DNA from: Bacteroides sp.
GTDB lineage: Bacteria > Bacteroidota > Bacteroidia > Bacteroidales > Bacteroidaceae
Direction: 5' to 3'
DNA length: 9,366 nucleotides
Assembly (NCBI GenBank): GCA_030529405.1
Contig: JAUMWZ010000053.1
Location: 1-9,366 of the forward strand
Shown here: positions 1 through 6,563 of the stretch, one piece after another
How positions within the stretch are numbered: the first letter of the stretch is position 1
How the letters are laid out: every line of letters starts with the position of its first letter
Position numbers and translations under genes: made by a program
The notes under the pieces: model-generated
The model's input: the letters and a program-made list of their open reading frames with translations, nothing else
Told to the model about the DNA's origin: nothing
Databases searched by the model: none

Positions 1-38
1 TATATAGTCTAAAACACAGTTATATACAGTTTACCTCA

Positions 39-51
39 AAACCATATACAA
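39..51 (+). repeat. Dispersed intergenic repeat, copy 1
   Basis: The 13-base sequence AAACCATATACAA also occurs at 3125-3137. A shorter related core, AAACCATATA, recurs at 3191-3200 (plus) and 9343-9352 (minus). The surroundings (1-35) hold related pieces such as TATATAGTCT and TTATATACAG that resemble the flanks of the other copies. The function is unknown. Confidence 0.5.
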
Positions 52-304
52 TTTAGAAGGAGTTTACAGACAACTCCCAAATCAGCTCGTATTCAAATAA
101 AAAGGGACACAAAATTAAATAAAAACGAAGCTGAACAAATCAATAACAAATAGATAAGAAAAGTTGTTCAATAATATATGATGTTTTGCTGAATGAGTTG
201 ATATAGAAATGAAAAGAACCAACAAAAAGAGGGAAATATAATAAGAATAAATAAGAGAAAGATAAAAGATATATACACCAACTAACACGCAAACAAATAG
301 ATAT

Positions 305-341
305 AAAAAAAGCATGCTCCACAAAAGATAGTGAAGCATGC
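305..341 (-). terminator. Rho-independent terminator of pckA
   Basis: Read on the minus strand, an 11-bp stem (331-341 pairing with 312-322, one G-T wobble, GC-rich GCATGC base) closes an 8-base loop and is followed at once by seven T residues (plus-strand A run 305-311). It lies about 50 bases past the pckA stop codon, so it is the natural end of the pckA transcript. Confidence 0.88.
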
Positions 342-391
342 ATAAATGAGTTATTATATAAACTCTGTGTACTAAATCATTTTGTTACTGA

Positions 392-1999
392 TTATAGCTT
401 AGGACCAGCAGCAACTAAAGCCTTACCAGCGTCATTTCCAGTAAACTTAGCGAAGTTCTTGATGAATCTTGCAGCCAAATCTTTAGCCTTTTCTTCCCAT
501 TGAGTAGCATCTGAATATGTATCTCTTGGGTCTAGAATCTTAGGATCTACTCCTGGAAGTTCTGTTGGAACTACGAAGTCGAAGTAAGGAAGAGTCTTTG
601 TTGGAGCCTTGTCTATAGAACCGTCAAGGATAGCATCAATGATACCACGAGTATCCTTTATAGAAATACGCTTACCTGTACCATTCCAACCAGTGTTTAC
701 TAAGTATGCCTTAGCACCAGTCTTCTCCATTTTCTTAACTAGCTCTTCACCATATTTTGTTGGGTGTAGAGAAAGGAAAGCAGCACCGAAACATGCTGAG
801 AAAGTAGGTGTAGGCTCTGTAATTCCACGTTCAGTACCTGCCAACTTAGCAGTAAATCCAGACAAGAAGTAATATTGAGTTTGTGCTGGGTTAAGTATAG
901 ATACTGGAGGAAGAACACCAAATGCATCTGCAGAAAGGAAAATCACTTGTTTAGCGTGAGGTCCTTTAGATATAGGCTTAACGATGTTCTCAATGTGGTG
1001 TATAGGGTAAGATACACGAGTGTTTTCTGTAACAGACTTGTCAGCGAAGTTGATGTTACCTTCTGCATCTACTGTACAGTTTTCAAGAAGTGCATCTCTC
1101 TTAATTGCGTTCCAAATATCTGGTTCGCTTTCCTTGTCAAGGTTGATAACTTTCGCATAGCAACCACCTTCGAAGTTGAAAATACCTTCATCGTCCCAGC
1201 CGTGCTCATCATCTCCGATAAGAAGACGCTTAGGATCTGTTGAAAGTGTAGTTTTACCTGTTCCTGAAAGACCAAAGAATATAGCAGAACTCTTACCTTC
1301 TTTGTCTGTGTTTGCAGAACAGTGCATAGATGCCATGCCTTTAAGTGGAAGTAAGTAGTTCATATAAGAGAACATACCTTTCTTCATTTCTCCACCATAC
1401 CAAGTATTTAGGATAACTTGAATCTTCTCAGTCAAGTTGAAAACAACAGCTGTTTCAGAGTTCAATCCAAGCTCTTTGTAGTTCTCTACTTTAGCCTTTG
1501 AAGCGTTCATAATAACGAAATCTGGCTCACCGAAGTTAGCAAGTTCTTCAGCTGTAGGACGAATGAACATGTTTGTAACAAAGTGTGCTTGCCAAGCAAC
1601 TTCCATTATGAAGCGAAGGCGTAAGCGTGTATTTTCATTTGCACCACAGAATGCATCAACAACAAAGAGTCTCTTGTTTGAAAGTTCTTTAGTTGCCAAG
1701 TCTTTAACTACTTTCCAGCACTTGTCATCAACAGGTTTGTTGTCGTTCTTGTATTCTTCAGAAGTCCACCATACAGTGTTTTCGCTTGTAGCGTCTTTAA
1801 CGAAGAACTTATCCTTAGGAGAACGTCCTGTATAAACTCCTGTCATTACGTTTACAGCGCCCATCTTTGTGACTTGTCCTTTCTCGAATCCTTGAAGATT
1901 TTCTTTTGTCTCTTCTGCAAATAACACTTCGTATGAAGGGTTATGAACAATTTCGGTAACACCAGTAATACCGTACTTGCTTAAATCTAAATTTGCCAT
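392..1999 (-). CDS. pckA: Phosphoenolpyruvate carboxykinase (ATP)
   Basis: This 535-residue cytosolic enzyme interconverts oxaloacetate plus ATP with PEP, CO2 and ADP. In fermenting Bacteroidales the family is known to run mainly in the carboxylating direction, feeding the succinate/propionate branch and conserving ATP. Visible motifs: GRSPKDKF (58-65, substrate-binding Arg59), YGGEMKKG (201-208, metal and substrate ligands Tyr201, Lys206, Lys207), His226, the P-loop GLSGTGKT (243-250), the kinase-2 acidic pair Asp263-Asp264 in IGDDEHGWDD, and ENTRVSYPI (325-333, Arg328). The C-terminal GTGKRIS (440-446) lies in the nucleotide site. Length and all catalytic positions match an intact family member. 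The start is preceded by AAGGAAA, an unusually SD-like leader for this phylum. The gene is monocistronic, diverges from upp, has two candidate promoters at 2051-2118 and a strong terminator. No defects seen. Confidence 0.98.
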   Translation of the reverse strand: MANLDLSKYGITGVTEIVHNPSYEVLFAEETKENLQGFEKGQVTKMGAVNVMTGVYTGRSPKDKFFVKDATSENTVWWTSEEYKNDNKPVDDKCWKVVKDLATKELSNKRLFVVDAFCGANENTRLRLRFIMEVAWQAHFVTNMFIRPTAEELANFGEPDFVIMNASKAKVENYKELGLNSETAVVFNLTEKIQVILNTWYGGEMKKGMFSYMNYLLPLKGMASMHCSANTDKEGKSSAIFFGLSGTGKTTLSTDPKRLLIGDDEHGWDDEGIFNFEGGCYAKVINLDKESEPDIWNAIKRDALLENCTVDAEGNINFADKSVTENTRVSYPIHHIENIVKPISKGPHAKQVIFLSADAFGVLPPVSILNPAQTQYYFLSGFTAKLAGTERGITEPTPTFSACFGAAFLSLHPTKYGEELVKKMEKTGAKAYLVNTGWNGTGKRISIKDTRGIIDAILDGSIDKAPTKTLPYFDFVVPTELPGVDPKILDPRDTYSDATQWEEKAKDLAARFIKNFAKFTGNDAGKALVAAGPKL

Positions 2000-2050
2000 T
2001 TTCCTTTATTTATTTATTAGGTTTTTATTGTTTCTATTTCAATGCATATC

Positions 2051-2080
2051 CAAATGTAAGGATTATTCCCCTTTTTCAAT
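2051..2080 (-). promoter_or_regulatory. Candidate proximal pckA promoter
   Basis: On the minus strand the sequence reads ATTG (2080-2077), 18 bases, then TACATTTG (2058-2051). This fits the Bacteroidota sigma-ABfr consensus TTTG / TAnnTTTG, with one mismatch in the -33 box. It would give a leader of about 45 bases. Confidence 0.38.
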
Positions 2081-2088
2081 GCACTCCG

Positions 2089-2118
2089 CAAATTTAGTAC
2101 TTTAGAATGAATGGCAAA
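2089..2118 (-). promoter_or_regulatory. Candidate distal pckA promoter
   Basis: On the minus strand the sequence reads TTTG (2118-2115), 18 bases, then TAAATTTG (2096-2089). Both boxes match the Bacteroidota consensus perfectly and the spacing is close to the usual 19. It would give a leader of about 80 bases. Confidence 0.5.
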
Positions 2119-2126
2119 CTAATATA

Positions 2127-2144
2127 TAAAGAAATTTTTCTTTA
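2127..2144. repeat. AT-rich inverted repeat in divergent region
   Basis: TAAAGAAA (2127-2134) and TTTCTTTA (2137-2144) are perfect 8-base complementary arms around TT. The site lies just upstream of the distal pckA -33 box, where an activator or repressor could bind. It could also be chance in AT-rich DNA. Confidence 0.35.
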
Positions 2145-2161
2145 ATACTCTTTTTTATCAT

Positions 2162-2178
2162 CAGATAGTTATTATCTG
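2162..2178. repeat. Inverted repeat upstream of upp promoter
   Basis: CAGATA (2162-2167) and TATCTG (2173-2178) form 6-base arms around 5 bases. An overlapping pair, AGATAG (2163-2168) and CTATCT (2179-2184), gives a second pairing. The site lies 10-30 bases upstream of the candidate upp -33 box, so it is a possible operator. Confidence 0.35.
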
Positions 2179-2188
2179 CTATCTCAAT

Positions 2189-2220
2189 ATTGCAATTTCT
2201 ATAGAATATAGCTTACTTTG
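2189..2220 (+). promoter_or_regulatory. Candidate upp promoter
   Basis: ATTG (2189-2192), 20 bases, then TTACTTTG (2213-2220): one mismatch from TTTG and one from TAnnTTTG. It places the start of transcription about 50-55 bases before the upp ATG. No better match lies between it and the gene. Confidence 0.33.
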
Positions 2221-2280
2221 CACTTCGGTATTTATCTGCTTCTTTTGAAATAGACTATAATAACGAAGAAAAATAATAAT

Positions 2281-2934
2281 ATGAGAGTAATTGATTTTAG
2301 CCAAAGTAATTCTATACTAAACCAGTATGTGGCAGAAATTAGAGATGTAAACGTGCAAAATGACAGGTTGAGGTTTAGAAGAAACATAGAGAGAATAGGC
2401 GAGATTATGGCTTATGAGATAAGCAAGGAATTAGATTATAGCACCAAGGAAGTTCAAACTCCTTTAGGAATAGCTTCAGTAAACACTCACGACAACGACA
2501 TTGTTATAAGCACAATATTAAGAGCTGGTTTGCCTTTTCATCAAGGTTTTCTCAGCTATCTAGATAAGGCTGAAAACGCATTCGTATCTGCTTACAGAAA
2601 ATATAAAGACACTCTGAAATTTGATATACATATAGAGTATATTGCTTCTCCAAGAATAGACAACAAGACACTCATCATTACAGACCCAATGCTTGCTACT
2701 GGAGGTAGCATGGAGTTAAGCTATCAAGCTATGCTAACTAAGGGTACTCCTAAAGAAATACATGTTGCATGTATAATTGCAAGCAAGAAAGCGGTAGATT
2801 ATATAAAGAGTGTGTTCCCTGAAGATATTACAACTATATGGTGTGCAGCTATCGACCCTGAGTTGAATGAGCATTCTTACATCATTCCTGGACTTGGCGA
2901 TGCGGGCGATTTAGCTTACGGAGAAAAAGAATAG
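2281..2934 (+). CDS. upp: Uracil phosphoribosyltransferase
   Basis: This 217-residue cytosolic enzyme of pyrimidine salvage makes UMP and pyrophosphate from uracil and PRPP. The PRPP-binding loop DPMLATGGS is at 135-143, preceded by the beta-strand TLIIT. The family's uracil-recognition tail is seen as GLGDAGDLAYG at 204-214. The region STILRAGLPFHQGF (77-90) matches the conserved Arg-Ala-Gly-Leu segment of the family. Length is typical for UPRT and no key element is missing. The ATG follows an A-rich leader (GAAGAAAAATAATAAT) rather than a Shine-Dalgarno site, as is usual in this phylum. It is transcribed alone, divergent from pckA. No classical T-tract terminator follows; the first strong structure downstream is the 48-base palindrome at 3022-3069. 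Confidence 0.96.
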   Translation: MRVIDFSQSNSILNQYVAEIRDVNVQNDRLRFRRNIERIGEIMAYEISKELDYSTKEVQTPLGIASVNTHDNDIVISTILRAGLPFHQGFLSYLDKAENAFVSAYRKYKDTLKFDIHIEYIASPRIDNKTLIITDPMLATGGSMELSYQAMLTKGTPKEIHVACIIASKKAVDYIKSVFPEDITTIWCAAIDPELNEHSYIIPGLGDAGDLAYGEKE

Positions 2935-3021
2935 TGCAAAGAAATAAAGAAAACTGAGGTAGAAATAAAAATCAGACAGCTTAACACAGCTATATTTTTA
3001 TACACACCACAGCTTTTACAC

Positions 3022-3069
3022 ATATAAGATATAGGGGGATAGTAGCTACTATTCCCCTATATCTTATAT
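3022..3069. repeat. 48-base near-perfect palindrome
   Basis: Bases 3022-3045 are complementary to 3046-3069 over all 24 positions, with a single G-T wobble at the GGGGG/TCCCC tract, and there is no spacer at the centre (GTAG/CTAC). As RNA from either strand it would form a stem of more than 20 bp with a tiny loop. It lies about 90 bases past the upp stop and between convergent genes, so it may end or stabilise transcripts. No T run follows on either side, so it is not a textbook intrinsic terminator. Confidence 0.8.
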
Positions 3070-3080
3070 ACCTACCGAAA

Positions 3081-3109
3081 ACAGCATCTTAATCATAAGA
3101 ATGGGCTGT
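3081..3109 (-). terminator. Possible terminator of the transferase transcript
   Basis: On the minus strand ACAGC (3109-3105) pairs with GCTGT (3085-3081), and an inner TCTTA (3100-3096) pairs with TAAGA (3091-3087) around a 4-base loop, with an unequal internal loop. TTT follows directly. It lies about 150 bases beyond the stop of the minus-strand transferase gene. The stem is imperfect and the T tract short. Confidence 0.28.
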
Positions 3110-3124
3110 ACTATATCATGATAT

Positions 3125-3137
3125 AAACCATATACAA
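3125..3137 (+). repeat. Dispersed intergenic repeat, copy 2
   Basis: AAACCATATACAA is identical to 39-51. Its first base overlaps the end of the 14-base palindrome TATATCATGATATA (3112-3125). About 25 bases downstream comes TATATAGAGTC, similar to TATATAG elements beside the other copies. Confidence 0.5.
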
Positions 3138-3188
3138 ATTGAAAGTAAAGTATATAGAGTCAAGACACAAACAATAGATAGTCTATAT

Positions 3189-3209
3189 CTAAACCATATA
3201 CAGCTTATA
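3189..3209 (+). repeat. Dispersed intergenic repeat, copy 3
   Basis: This 21-base unit (CTAAACCATATA followed by CAGCTTATA) matches the minus strand at 9354-9334 in 19 of 21 positions. The copy at 3125 shares the AAACCATATACA part. It lies about 50 bases past the transferase stop codon. Confidence 0.55.
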
Positions 3210-3256
3210 ATCTAACCACATAATAGTTAGAAGTCAAAAATAAAAGTTTCTAGAAA

Positions 3257-4393
3257 TTACCTACACTTATTTATTGCTCTAATCTTATTGCTTATAACGA
3301 TATTAAGGAGTGTCCATACGGTAACGGATATAAGTAAAACCCAGTTTACCGATAAGTAATAAGAAAGGCTAATACTAAACAAGCCAAACAATAGAGACAT
3401 GAAAAGGATTATCAACAAAGCTCTGCGAGGAGAAAATCCTAGACACATAAGTTTATGATGTATGTGAGTCTTGTCTGGCAAGAAAGGATTTTTATGAGTT
3501 CGTATCCTTCTTATAAAAACTCTAACAACATCAAAAGTAGGTATTATAAGAAAAGCAAATGCATATACTATATTAGAAGGAAGATTAGAGTAGTCTATCT
3601 TTTCATCATACATAGATATTCTTACCACAAACACTCCCAATAAAAGACCTATTGTTAGAGACCCCGTATCTCCCATAAAAATCTTTCTACTAGATTTCTT
3701 ATTCTTTCCTATCCGACCAAACACATTATGATAGAAGAAAACAAACAGTGCACCTGCTAACGACATTGACATTATGCCATATACATACATGTGCATTCCC
3801 AAAAACATAAAAGTAAACCCTAACAACGCTATAATACTTAAACCAGAAGCCAATCCGTCTATACCGTCAATAAGGTTGATAGAGTTTTGTATCAATAAGT
3901 ATATAATGAGAGTGAAAGGAACAGCAAACCACATAGGCAACTCATACAGTCCAAGAAACCCATAGAAGTTGTTCATATACAAGCCTGATGCTATCAATAA
4001 GAGAGATATGATTATTTGCACAACAAACTTTTTTCTATACCTCACCCCAACAATATCATCGACCACTCCTAATATATACATAACAGAGACCGATAATATT
4101 ATTGCTATAACTTCTACTTCATCTATAAGTATAAACTTGCTTAGTTCGCATAAATGCGAAAGCAGTAGGACAGAAAGAAATACAGAGAAGAAAAATGCAG
4201 GGAAGAAAGATAGTCCTCCAAGTCTTGGTATTGTGTTAGAATCATGTGTTTTCCTAGAATCTAACTTATCAAACAATCTCCTCTTAAAAGCTAACAGTGT
4301 TATCCTAGGTATAAGAGTCTTTACAATGATAGCACTTACCAGAAAAGCCAACACAAGTATAGGCATAAGATATTTACAAGAAAGTCCTTCCAT
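3257..4393 (-). CDS. WecA/MraY-family polyprenyl-phosphate sugar-1-P transferase
   Basis: This 378-residue integral membrane enzyme belongs to the family that moves a sugar-1-phosphate (commonly GlcNAc-1-P from UDP-GlcNAc) onto undecaprenyl phosphate on the cytoplasmic face, starting a lipid-linked glycan. Motifs in order: TIPRLGG (54-60), the Mg-binding pair Asp112-Asp113 in GVVDDIVG, NLIDGIDGLASG (173-184, Asp176 and Asp179), FMGDTGS (239-245), and DKTHIHH (307-313). The HIHH motif is typical of WecA-like GlcNAc-1-P transferases and argues against MraY of peptidoglycan synthesis. About eleven hydrophobic segments are visible, from 8-28 to 349-368. No glycosyltransferase, flippase or capsule gene lies nearby, so the glycan it starts is unknown; the exact sugar is inferred. 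Met10 is an alternative start just before the first membrane helix. A -7-like TATATTTG lies 27-34 bases upstream of the start. Confidence 0.9.
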   Translation of the reverse strand: MEGLSCKYLMPILVLAFLVSAIIVKTLIPRITLLAFKRRLFDKLDSRKTHDSNTIPRLGGLSFFPAFFFSVFLSVLLLSHLCELSKFILIDEVEVIAIILSVSVMYILGVVDDIVGVRYRKKFVVQIIISLLLIASGLYMNNFYGFLGLYELPMWFAVPFTLIIYLLIQNSINLIDGIDGLASGLSIIALLGFTFMFLGMHMYVYGIMSMSLAGALFVFFYHNVFGRIGKNKKSSRKIFMGDTGSLTIGLLLGVFVVRISMYDEKIDYSNLPSNIVYAFAFLIIPTFDVVRVFIRRIRTHKNPFLPDKTHIHHKLMCLGFSPRRALLIILFMSLLFGLFSISLSYYLSVNWVLLISVTVWTLLNIVISNKIRAINKCR

Positions 4394-4419
4394 AGCATGT
4401 AAATTAGTTATTCTAGCTA

Positions 4420-4427
4420 CAAATATA
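4420..4427 (-). promoter_or_regulatory. Candidate -7 box for the transferase gene
   Basis: On the minus strand TATATTTG matches TAnnTTTG exactly and lies 27-34 bases before the ATG. I found no convincing TTTG at the expected -33 distance, so this is only a half-site. Confidence 0.25.
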
Positions 4428-4494
4428 TAGTAATTAAACCAACTATACGTCTTAAAGAGGACTTAAAAAGCACATACAATATATTTATATGCAA

Positions 4495-4528
4495 AAAGAG
4501 AGAAAAGCAAGTTTGCTTTTCTCTCTTT
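4495..4528 (-). terminator. Rho-independent terminator after tRNA-Leu
   Basis: Bases 4495-4510 and 4513-4528 are perfectly complementary over 16 positions (AAAGAGAGAAAAGCAA and its complement), giving a stem of about 15 bp with a 4-base loop. On the minus strand the stem ends in a run of five T. It begins 4 bases after the tRNA 3' end, so it serves the tRNA transcript and shields the transferase gene from read-through. Confidence 0.85.
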
Positions 4529-4531
4529 CTG

Positions 4532-4613
4532 TGCGGATGATAGGACTCGAACCTACACGTCTCTCGACACCAGATCCTAAGTCTGGCGCGGCTACCAATT
4601 ACGCCACATCCGC
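4532..4613 (-). tRNA. tRNA-Leu (anticodon UAG)
   Basis: An 82-base class II tRNA. The acceptor stem GCGGATG (4613-4607) pairs with CATCCGC (4539-4533), with discriminator A at 4532. The anticodon stem CCAGA/TCTGG closes the loop CTTAGGA, giving anticodon TAG, which reads CUA and other CUN leucine codons. A long variable arm and a T-arm containing GGTTCGAGTCC follow. CCA is not encoded (the next bases are CAG), so the 3' end must be added by nucleotidyltransferase. It has its own promoter and terminator and lies 77 bases after the S41 protease gene on the same strand. Confidence 0.97.
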
Positions 4614-4642
4614 AGCTCAAGTAGCTTTCGTTTTTACAGTTG

Positions 4643-4674
4643 CAAAAGTAGTGCCTTTTTTTATACTGTGCAAG
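4643..4674 (-). promoter_or_regulatory. Candidate tRNA-Leu promoter
   Basis: On the minus strand CTTG (4674-4671), 20 bases, then TACTTTTG (4650-4643). The -7 box fits TAnnTTTG and the -33 box has one mismatch. Transcription would start about 20-25 bases before the mature tRNA. Confidence 0.42.
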
Positions 4675-4690
4675 CTTTTGAAGAAAAAAA

Positions 4691-5713
4691 TTATTGATTT
4701 ATGACTTTATATGCTTCTTCTATCAACGTATCTCTAAATCCAAACAGGTCTTCATCAGTCATATCTACCTTTATATCAGGCTGAATTCCTTCTTCAATAG
4801 AGTTCATATCTTTGTCATAGTGAGGGCTTGCAGAAAATCTAACTCGCCAGCCATTTGGTAGTTCTGCAGAGAAGGGCATACCTGAGCCTCCTCCGGTTTT
4901 ATCTCCTAGTATTATAATATTCTCACTTCCTATGCTCTTCATATTGTTTATGAAGTCGTTCGTTGCGCTGTAACATCTTCTATTTGTCAGCACCACTACT
5001 TTTTTCTGCCAACGAAGGCTTTTTGAGGGTTCCAAATATAGTGGAAATGGTTCTGAAAAGTCGTTCCACCCTTTGCCCGTCTTATGTTTTATATACCCTG
5101 TCAATACTTTTTGTTCAGTAAATCTTTGTGCAATCTTGGTCGAATTGGTAATTGTTCCTCCCCCATTGCTTCTTACGTCTATGATTAAGCCATTGCAAAC
5201 AGATAGATACTTCAGCACCTCCGTAAGGTTAGCATCGCCTACACTACTGCTAAAGCTCTCGTATCTTATGTATCCTACATTATTGTCCATTATCTTATAT
5301 CTAAGCCCACCAGCTATACGATAATCTGTGCTTGCTCTGCCAAGGTAGTAATCATACACAATATCTTCTCTGTAGTTTGCAGGATAGTCTTGATACCAAT
5401 CGTCATACACAAACATTCTTCCCGACGAAGTTAGGTTTACATGTCCGTCTTTCAGTTCGGCAAGCATATCGCTACAAATATTAAACAAGTCTTCATTTGT
5501 TATCTTGCTGTTTACCAATCCACGATATTTTTTGTAAACATCGTTCCAATCTATCTTCTTGTCTATCAAGAAACAATACTTTGTATCTATGATGTTCCAA
5601 AGCTGTTCAAAGTTGCTTTCTGGGTCATCATTATAGTCGTCAGTTCTAATGCAAGAAGAAATTAGAACTAAAGTATATATCATTAACAAGTAAACTCTTA
5701 TGACTTTATTCAT
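4691..5713 (-). CDS. S41-family (tricorn/C-terminal-processing-type) protease, lipoprotein
   Basis: A 340-residue predicted serine protease of the envelope. Residues 1-20 are a signal peptide ending in LISS-Cys21, a lipobox, so the mature protein should be lipid-anchored. The acidic stretch after the cysteine (Asp25, Asp26, Asp29, Asp30) resembles a Bacteroidota lipoprotein export signal, which suggests surface display. Residues 34-90 form a helical N-terminal region ending in LKDGHVNL (87-94), a family signature. The core begins with GYIRYESF (147-154) and GLIIDVRSNGGG (175-186). The likely nucleophile is Ser249 in CYSATNDF, and the likely general base is Lys272 in GDKTGGGSG, 23 residues on, close to the usual Ser-Lys spacing. 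Only about 50 residues separate LKDGHV from the core, so no PDZ domain is present. It is the last gene of the parC cluster. The substrate is unknown. Confidence 0.88.
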   Translation of the reverse strand: MNKVIRVYLLMIYTLVLISSCIRTDDYNDDPESNFEQLWNIIDTKYCFLIDKKIDWNDVYKKYRGLVNSKITNEDLFNICSDMLAELKDGHVNLTSSGRMFVYDDWYQDYPANYREDIVYDYYLGRASTDYRIAGGLRYKIMDNNVGYIRYESFSSSVGDANLTEVLKYLSVCNGLIIDVRSNGGGTITNSTKIAQRFTEQKVLTGYIKHKTGKGWNDFSEPFPLYLEPSKSLRWQKKVVVLTNRRCYSATNDFINNMKSIGSENIIILGDKTGGGSGMPFSAELPNGWRVRFSASPHYDKDMNSIEEGIQPDIKVDMTDEDLFGFRDTLIEEAYKVINQ

Positions 5714-5732
5714 AAACTGTATTTAGTTTAGA

Positions 5733-6563
5733 TTAGTAGTATCTAACGGCTTTTCCGTCAGTCTTTTTCTTTTTATAGCTAATAAGCTGTATTTTTTTCG
5801 CATAGCCTATCACAAACGAGTGGTTATAGACTGTACTTTCTATGTTGTTCAACTGTGTTTGAACAATATTTCCTGCATATCCCAACTGTAGGGCAGCCTT
5901 TCCTATGGGCAAAAAAGCGGACAGCATATATCTTGCAGTAACATTATTGTGTATTGAAGTAAACTTCACTGACCCGCTCCCATTATCTAAAGTGAACAGT
6001 TCATAATAAGACTGTCCGTATTTAGGCGAAAAGGCTACACCAAGCAATGGAATATTCATCTGACCCTTAATCTTTACGGGATAGTCTGAAATATGCACTG
6101 TCCATTCGGCAACAGCAGACATATTCACGTTGCTGTTAAGACTGACAGCCACTGGATTGTTGCCATTTCTTAGGTTATACATGAGTCCTCCGTTTATGTC
6201 TAATCCACCACCAAAATAGAGTTTAAGCTGTTCGTTGAAGTCGTATCTATAAAGCACATTTTTGCCCCATAGAGCATCTATATAGAGAGTGTTATTATTC
6301 TCTGCCTTGTTATGCGTATATCCTAAATCAACGTGACGAAGATTCTGAACAACCAAAAGGTCGTTATGCCACACACCGTGATGCATTGTTTCCTTGAAAA
6401 ACTTACCACTAATGCCCGAGTATGATAGCGGAGATAGGTAGATGTTTTTCAAACTGACGTTGCCAATGCCATAAAGAGTAGATGTTTCTCTTATGTTTTG
6501 TGCTCTGACAAGCCACGTCTGCGAAAAAACCAATATTAAAATCAGTATTAGCCTATGTTTCAT
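5733..6563 (-). CDS. DUF3316-like exported protein, probable outer-membrane beta-barrel
   Basis: A 276-residue protein of unknown function. It has a signal peptide (MKHRLILILILVF..., likely cut after VRA21) without a lipobox. The rest is rich in alternating polar/hydrophobic stretches with aromatic girdles, for example LYFGGGLDINGGLMYNL (115-131), VKIKGQMNIPLLGVAF (163-178), ARYMLSAFLPIG (210-221) and HSFVIGYAKKIQL (248-260), as expected for an outer-membrane beta-barrel. The early segment YLSPLSYSGISGKFFKE (42-58) and overall build recall the Bacteroidales DUF3316 family; I name that from memory of the family pattern, not from a search. It begins 19 bases after the parC stop and ends 19 bases before the S41 protease start, so the three are probably co-transcribed. 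No catalytic residues are recognisable, and a structural or transport role is only a guess. Confidence 0.75.
   Translation of the reverse strand: MKHRLILILILVFSQTWLVRAQNIRETSTLYGIGNVSLKNIYLSPLSYSGISGKFFKETMHHGVWHNDLLVVQNLRHVDLGYTHNKAENNNTLYIDALWGKNVLYRYDFNEQLKLYFGGGLDINGGLMYNLRNGNNPVAVSLNSNVNMSAVAEWTVHISDYPVKIKGQMNIPLLGVAFSPKYGQSYYELFTLDNGSGSVKFTSIHNNVTARYMLSAFLPIGKAALQLGYAGNIVQTQLNNIESTVYNHSFVIGYAKKIQLISYKKKKTDGKAVRYY

Larger units (their letters stand above)
1..391. other. Intergenic region downstream of pckA
   Basis: This 391-base non-coding stretch starts with an AT-rich repeat zone (about 1-56), then a small inverted repeat with GGAGTT at 59-64 and AACTCC at 72-77 (7-base loop), then roughly 220 bases of very A-rich sequence in which I see no gene or RNA, and ends in the pckA terminator at 305-341. 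The only open frames are hydrophobic minus-strand readings of low-complexity AT sequence that begin inside or just past the terminator hairpin, so I do not call them genes. Confidence 0.7.
2000..2280. promoter_or_regulatory. Divergent pckA/upp control region
   Basis: The 281 bases between two divergent start codons contain two candidate pckA promoters (2051-2080 and 2089-2118, minus), one candidate upp promoter (2189-2220, plus), and two inverted repeats between them: TAAAGAAA/TTTCTTTA at 2127-2144 and CAGATA/TATCTG at 2162-2178. No gene fits here. The inverted repeats are possible operators, but nothing in the window identifies a regulator. Confidence 0.5.
2935..3256. other. Convergent intergenic region, upp to transferase
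   Basis: Between the ends of two convergent genes there are 322 non-coding bases. In order they hold a 48-base palindrome (3022-3069), an imperfect hairpin (3081-3109), a 14-base perfect palindrome TATATCATGATATA (3112-3125), and two copies of the AAACCATATA repeat (3125-3137, 3189-3209). I see no coding frame and no recognisable RNA gene. Confidence 0.7.

Noticed and set aside
115..343. Two overlapping hydrophobic minus-strand frames of 67-74 residues
   Set aside because: They start in or beside the pckA terminator hairpin, have a composition set by AT-rich low-complexity DNA, no ribosome site of their own and no recognisable family.
609..1835. Plus-strand open frames opposite pckA
   Set aside because: They are antisense shadows of a complete, well-conserved gene and show no domain features.
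3248..3257. TTTCTAGAAA palindrome just past the transferase stop codon
   Set aside because: Ten AT-rich bases with no loop and no T run; too short to call a terminator or operator.
3969..4430. 153-residue plus-strand open frame opposite the transferase
   Set aside because: It lies antisense to a full membrane enzyme with all motifs; its Thr/Ile/Asn-rich text is what antisense reading of hydrophobic codons gives.
4394..4690. tRNA-Leu as an integration site of a mobile element
   Set aside because: No integrase, no repeated tRNA 3' fragment and no foreign gene content on either side.
4417..4704. Small frames on both strands across tRNA-Leu
   Set aside because: They are translations of the tRNA and its terminator hairpin; frames over tRNA genes are common artefacts.
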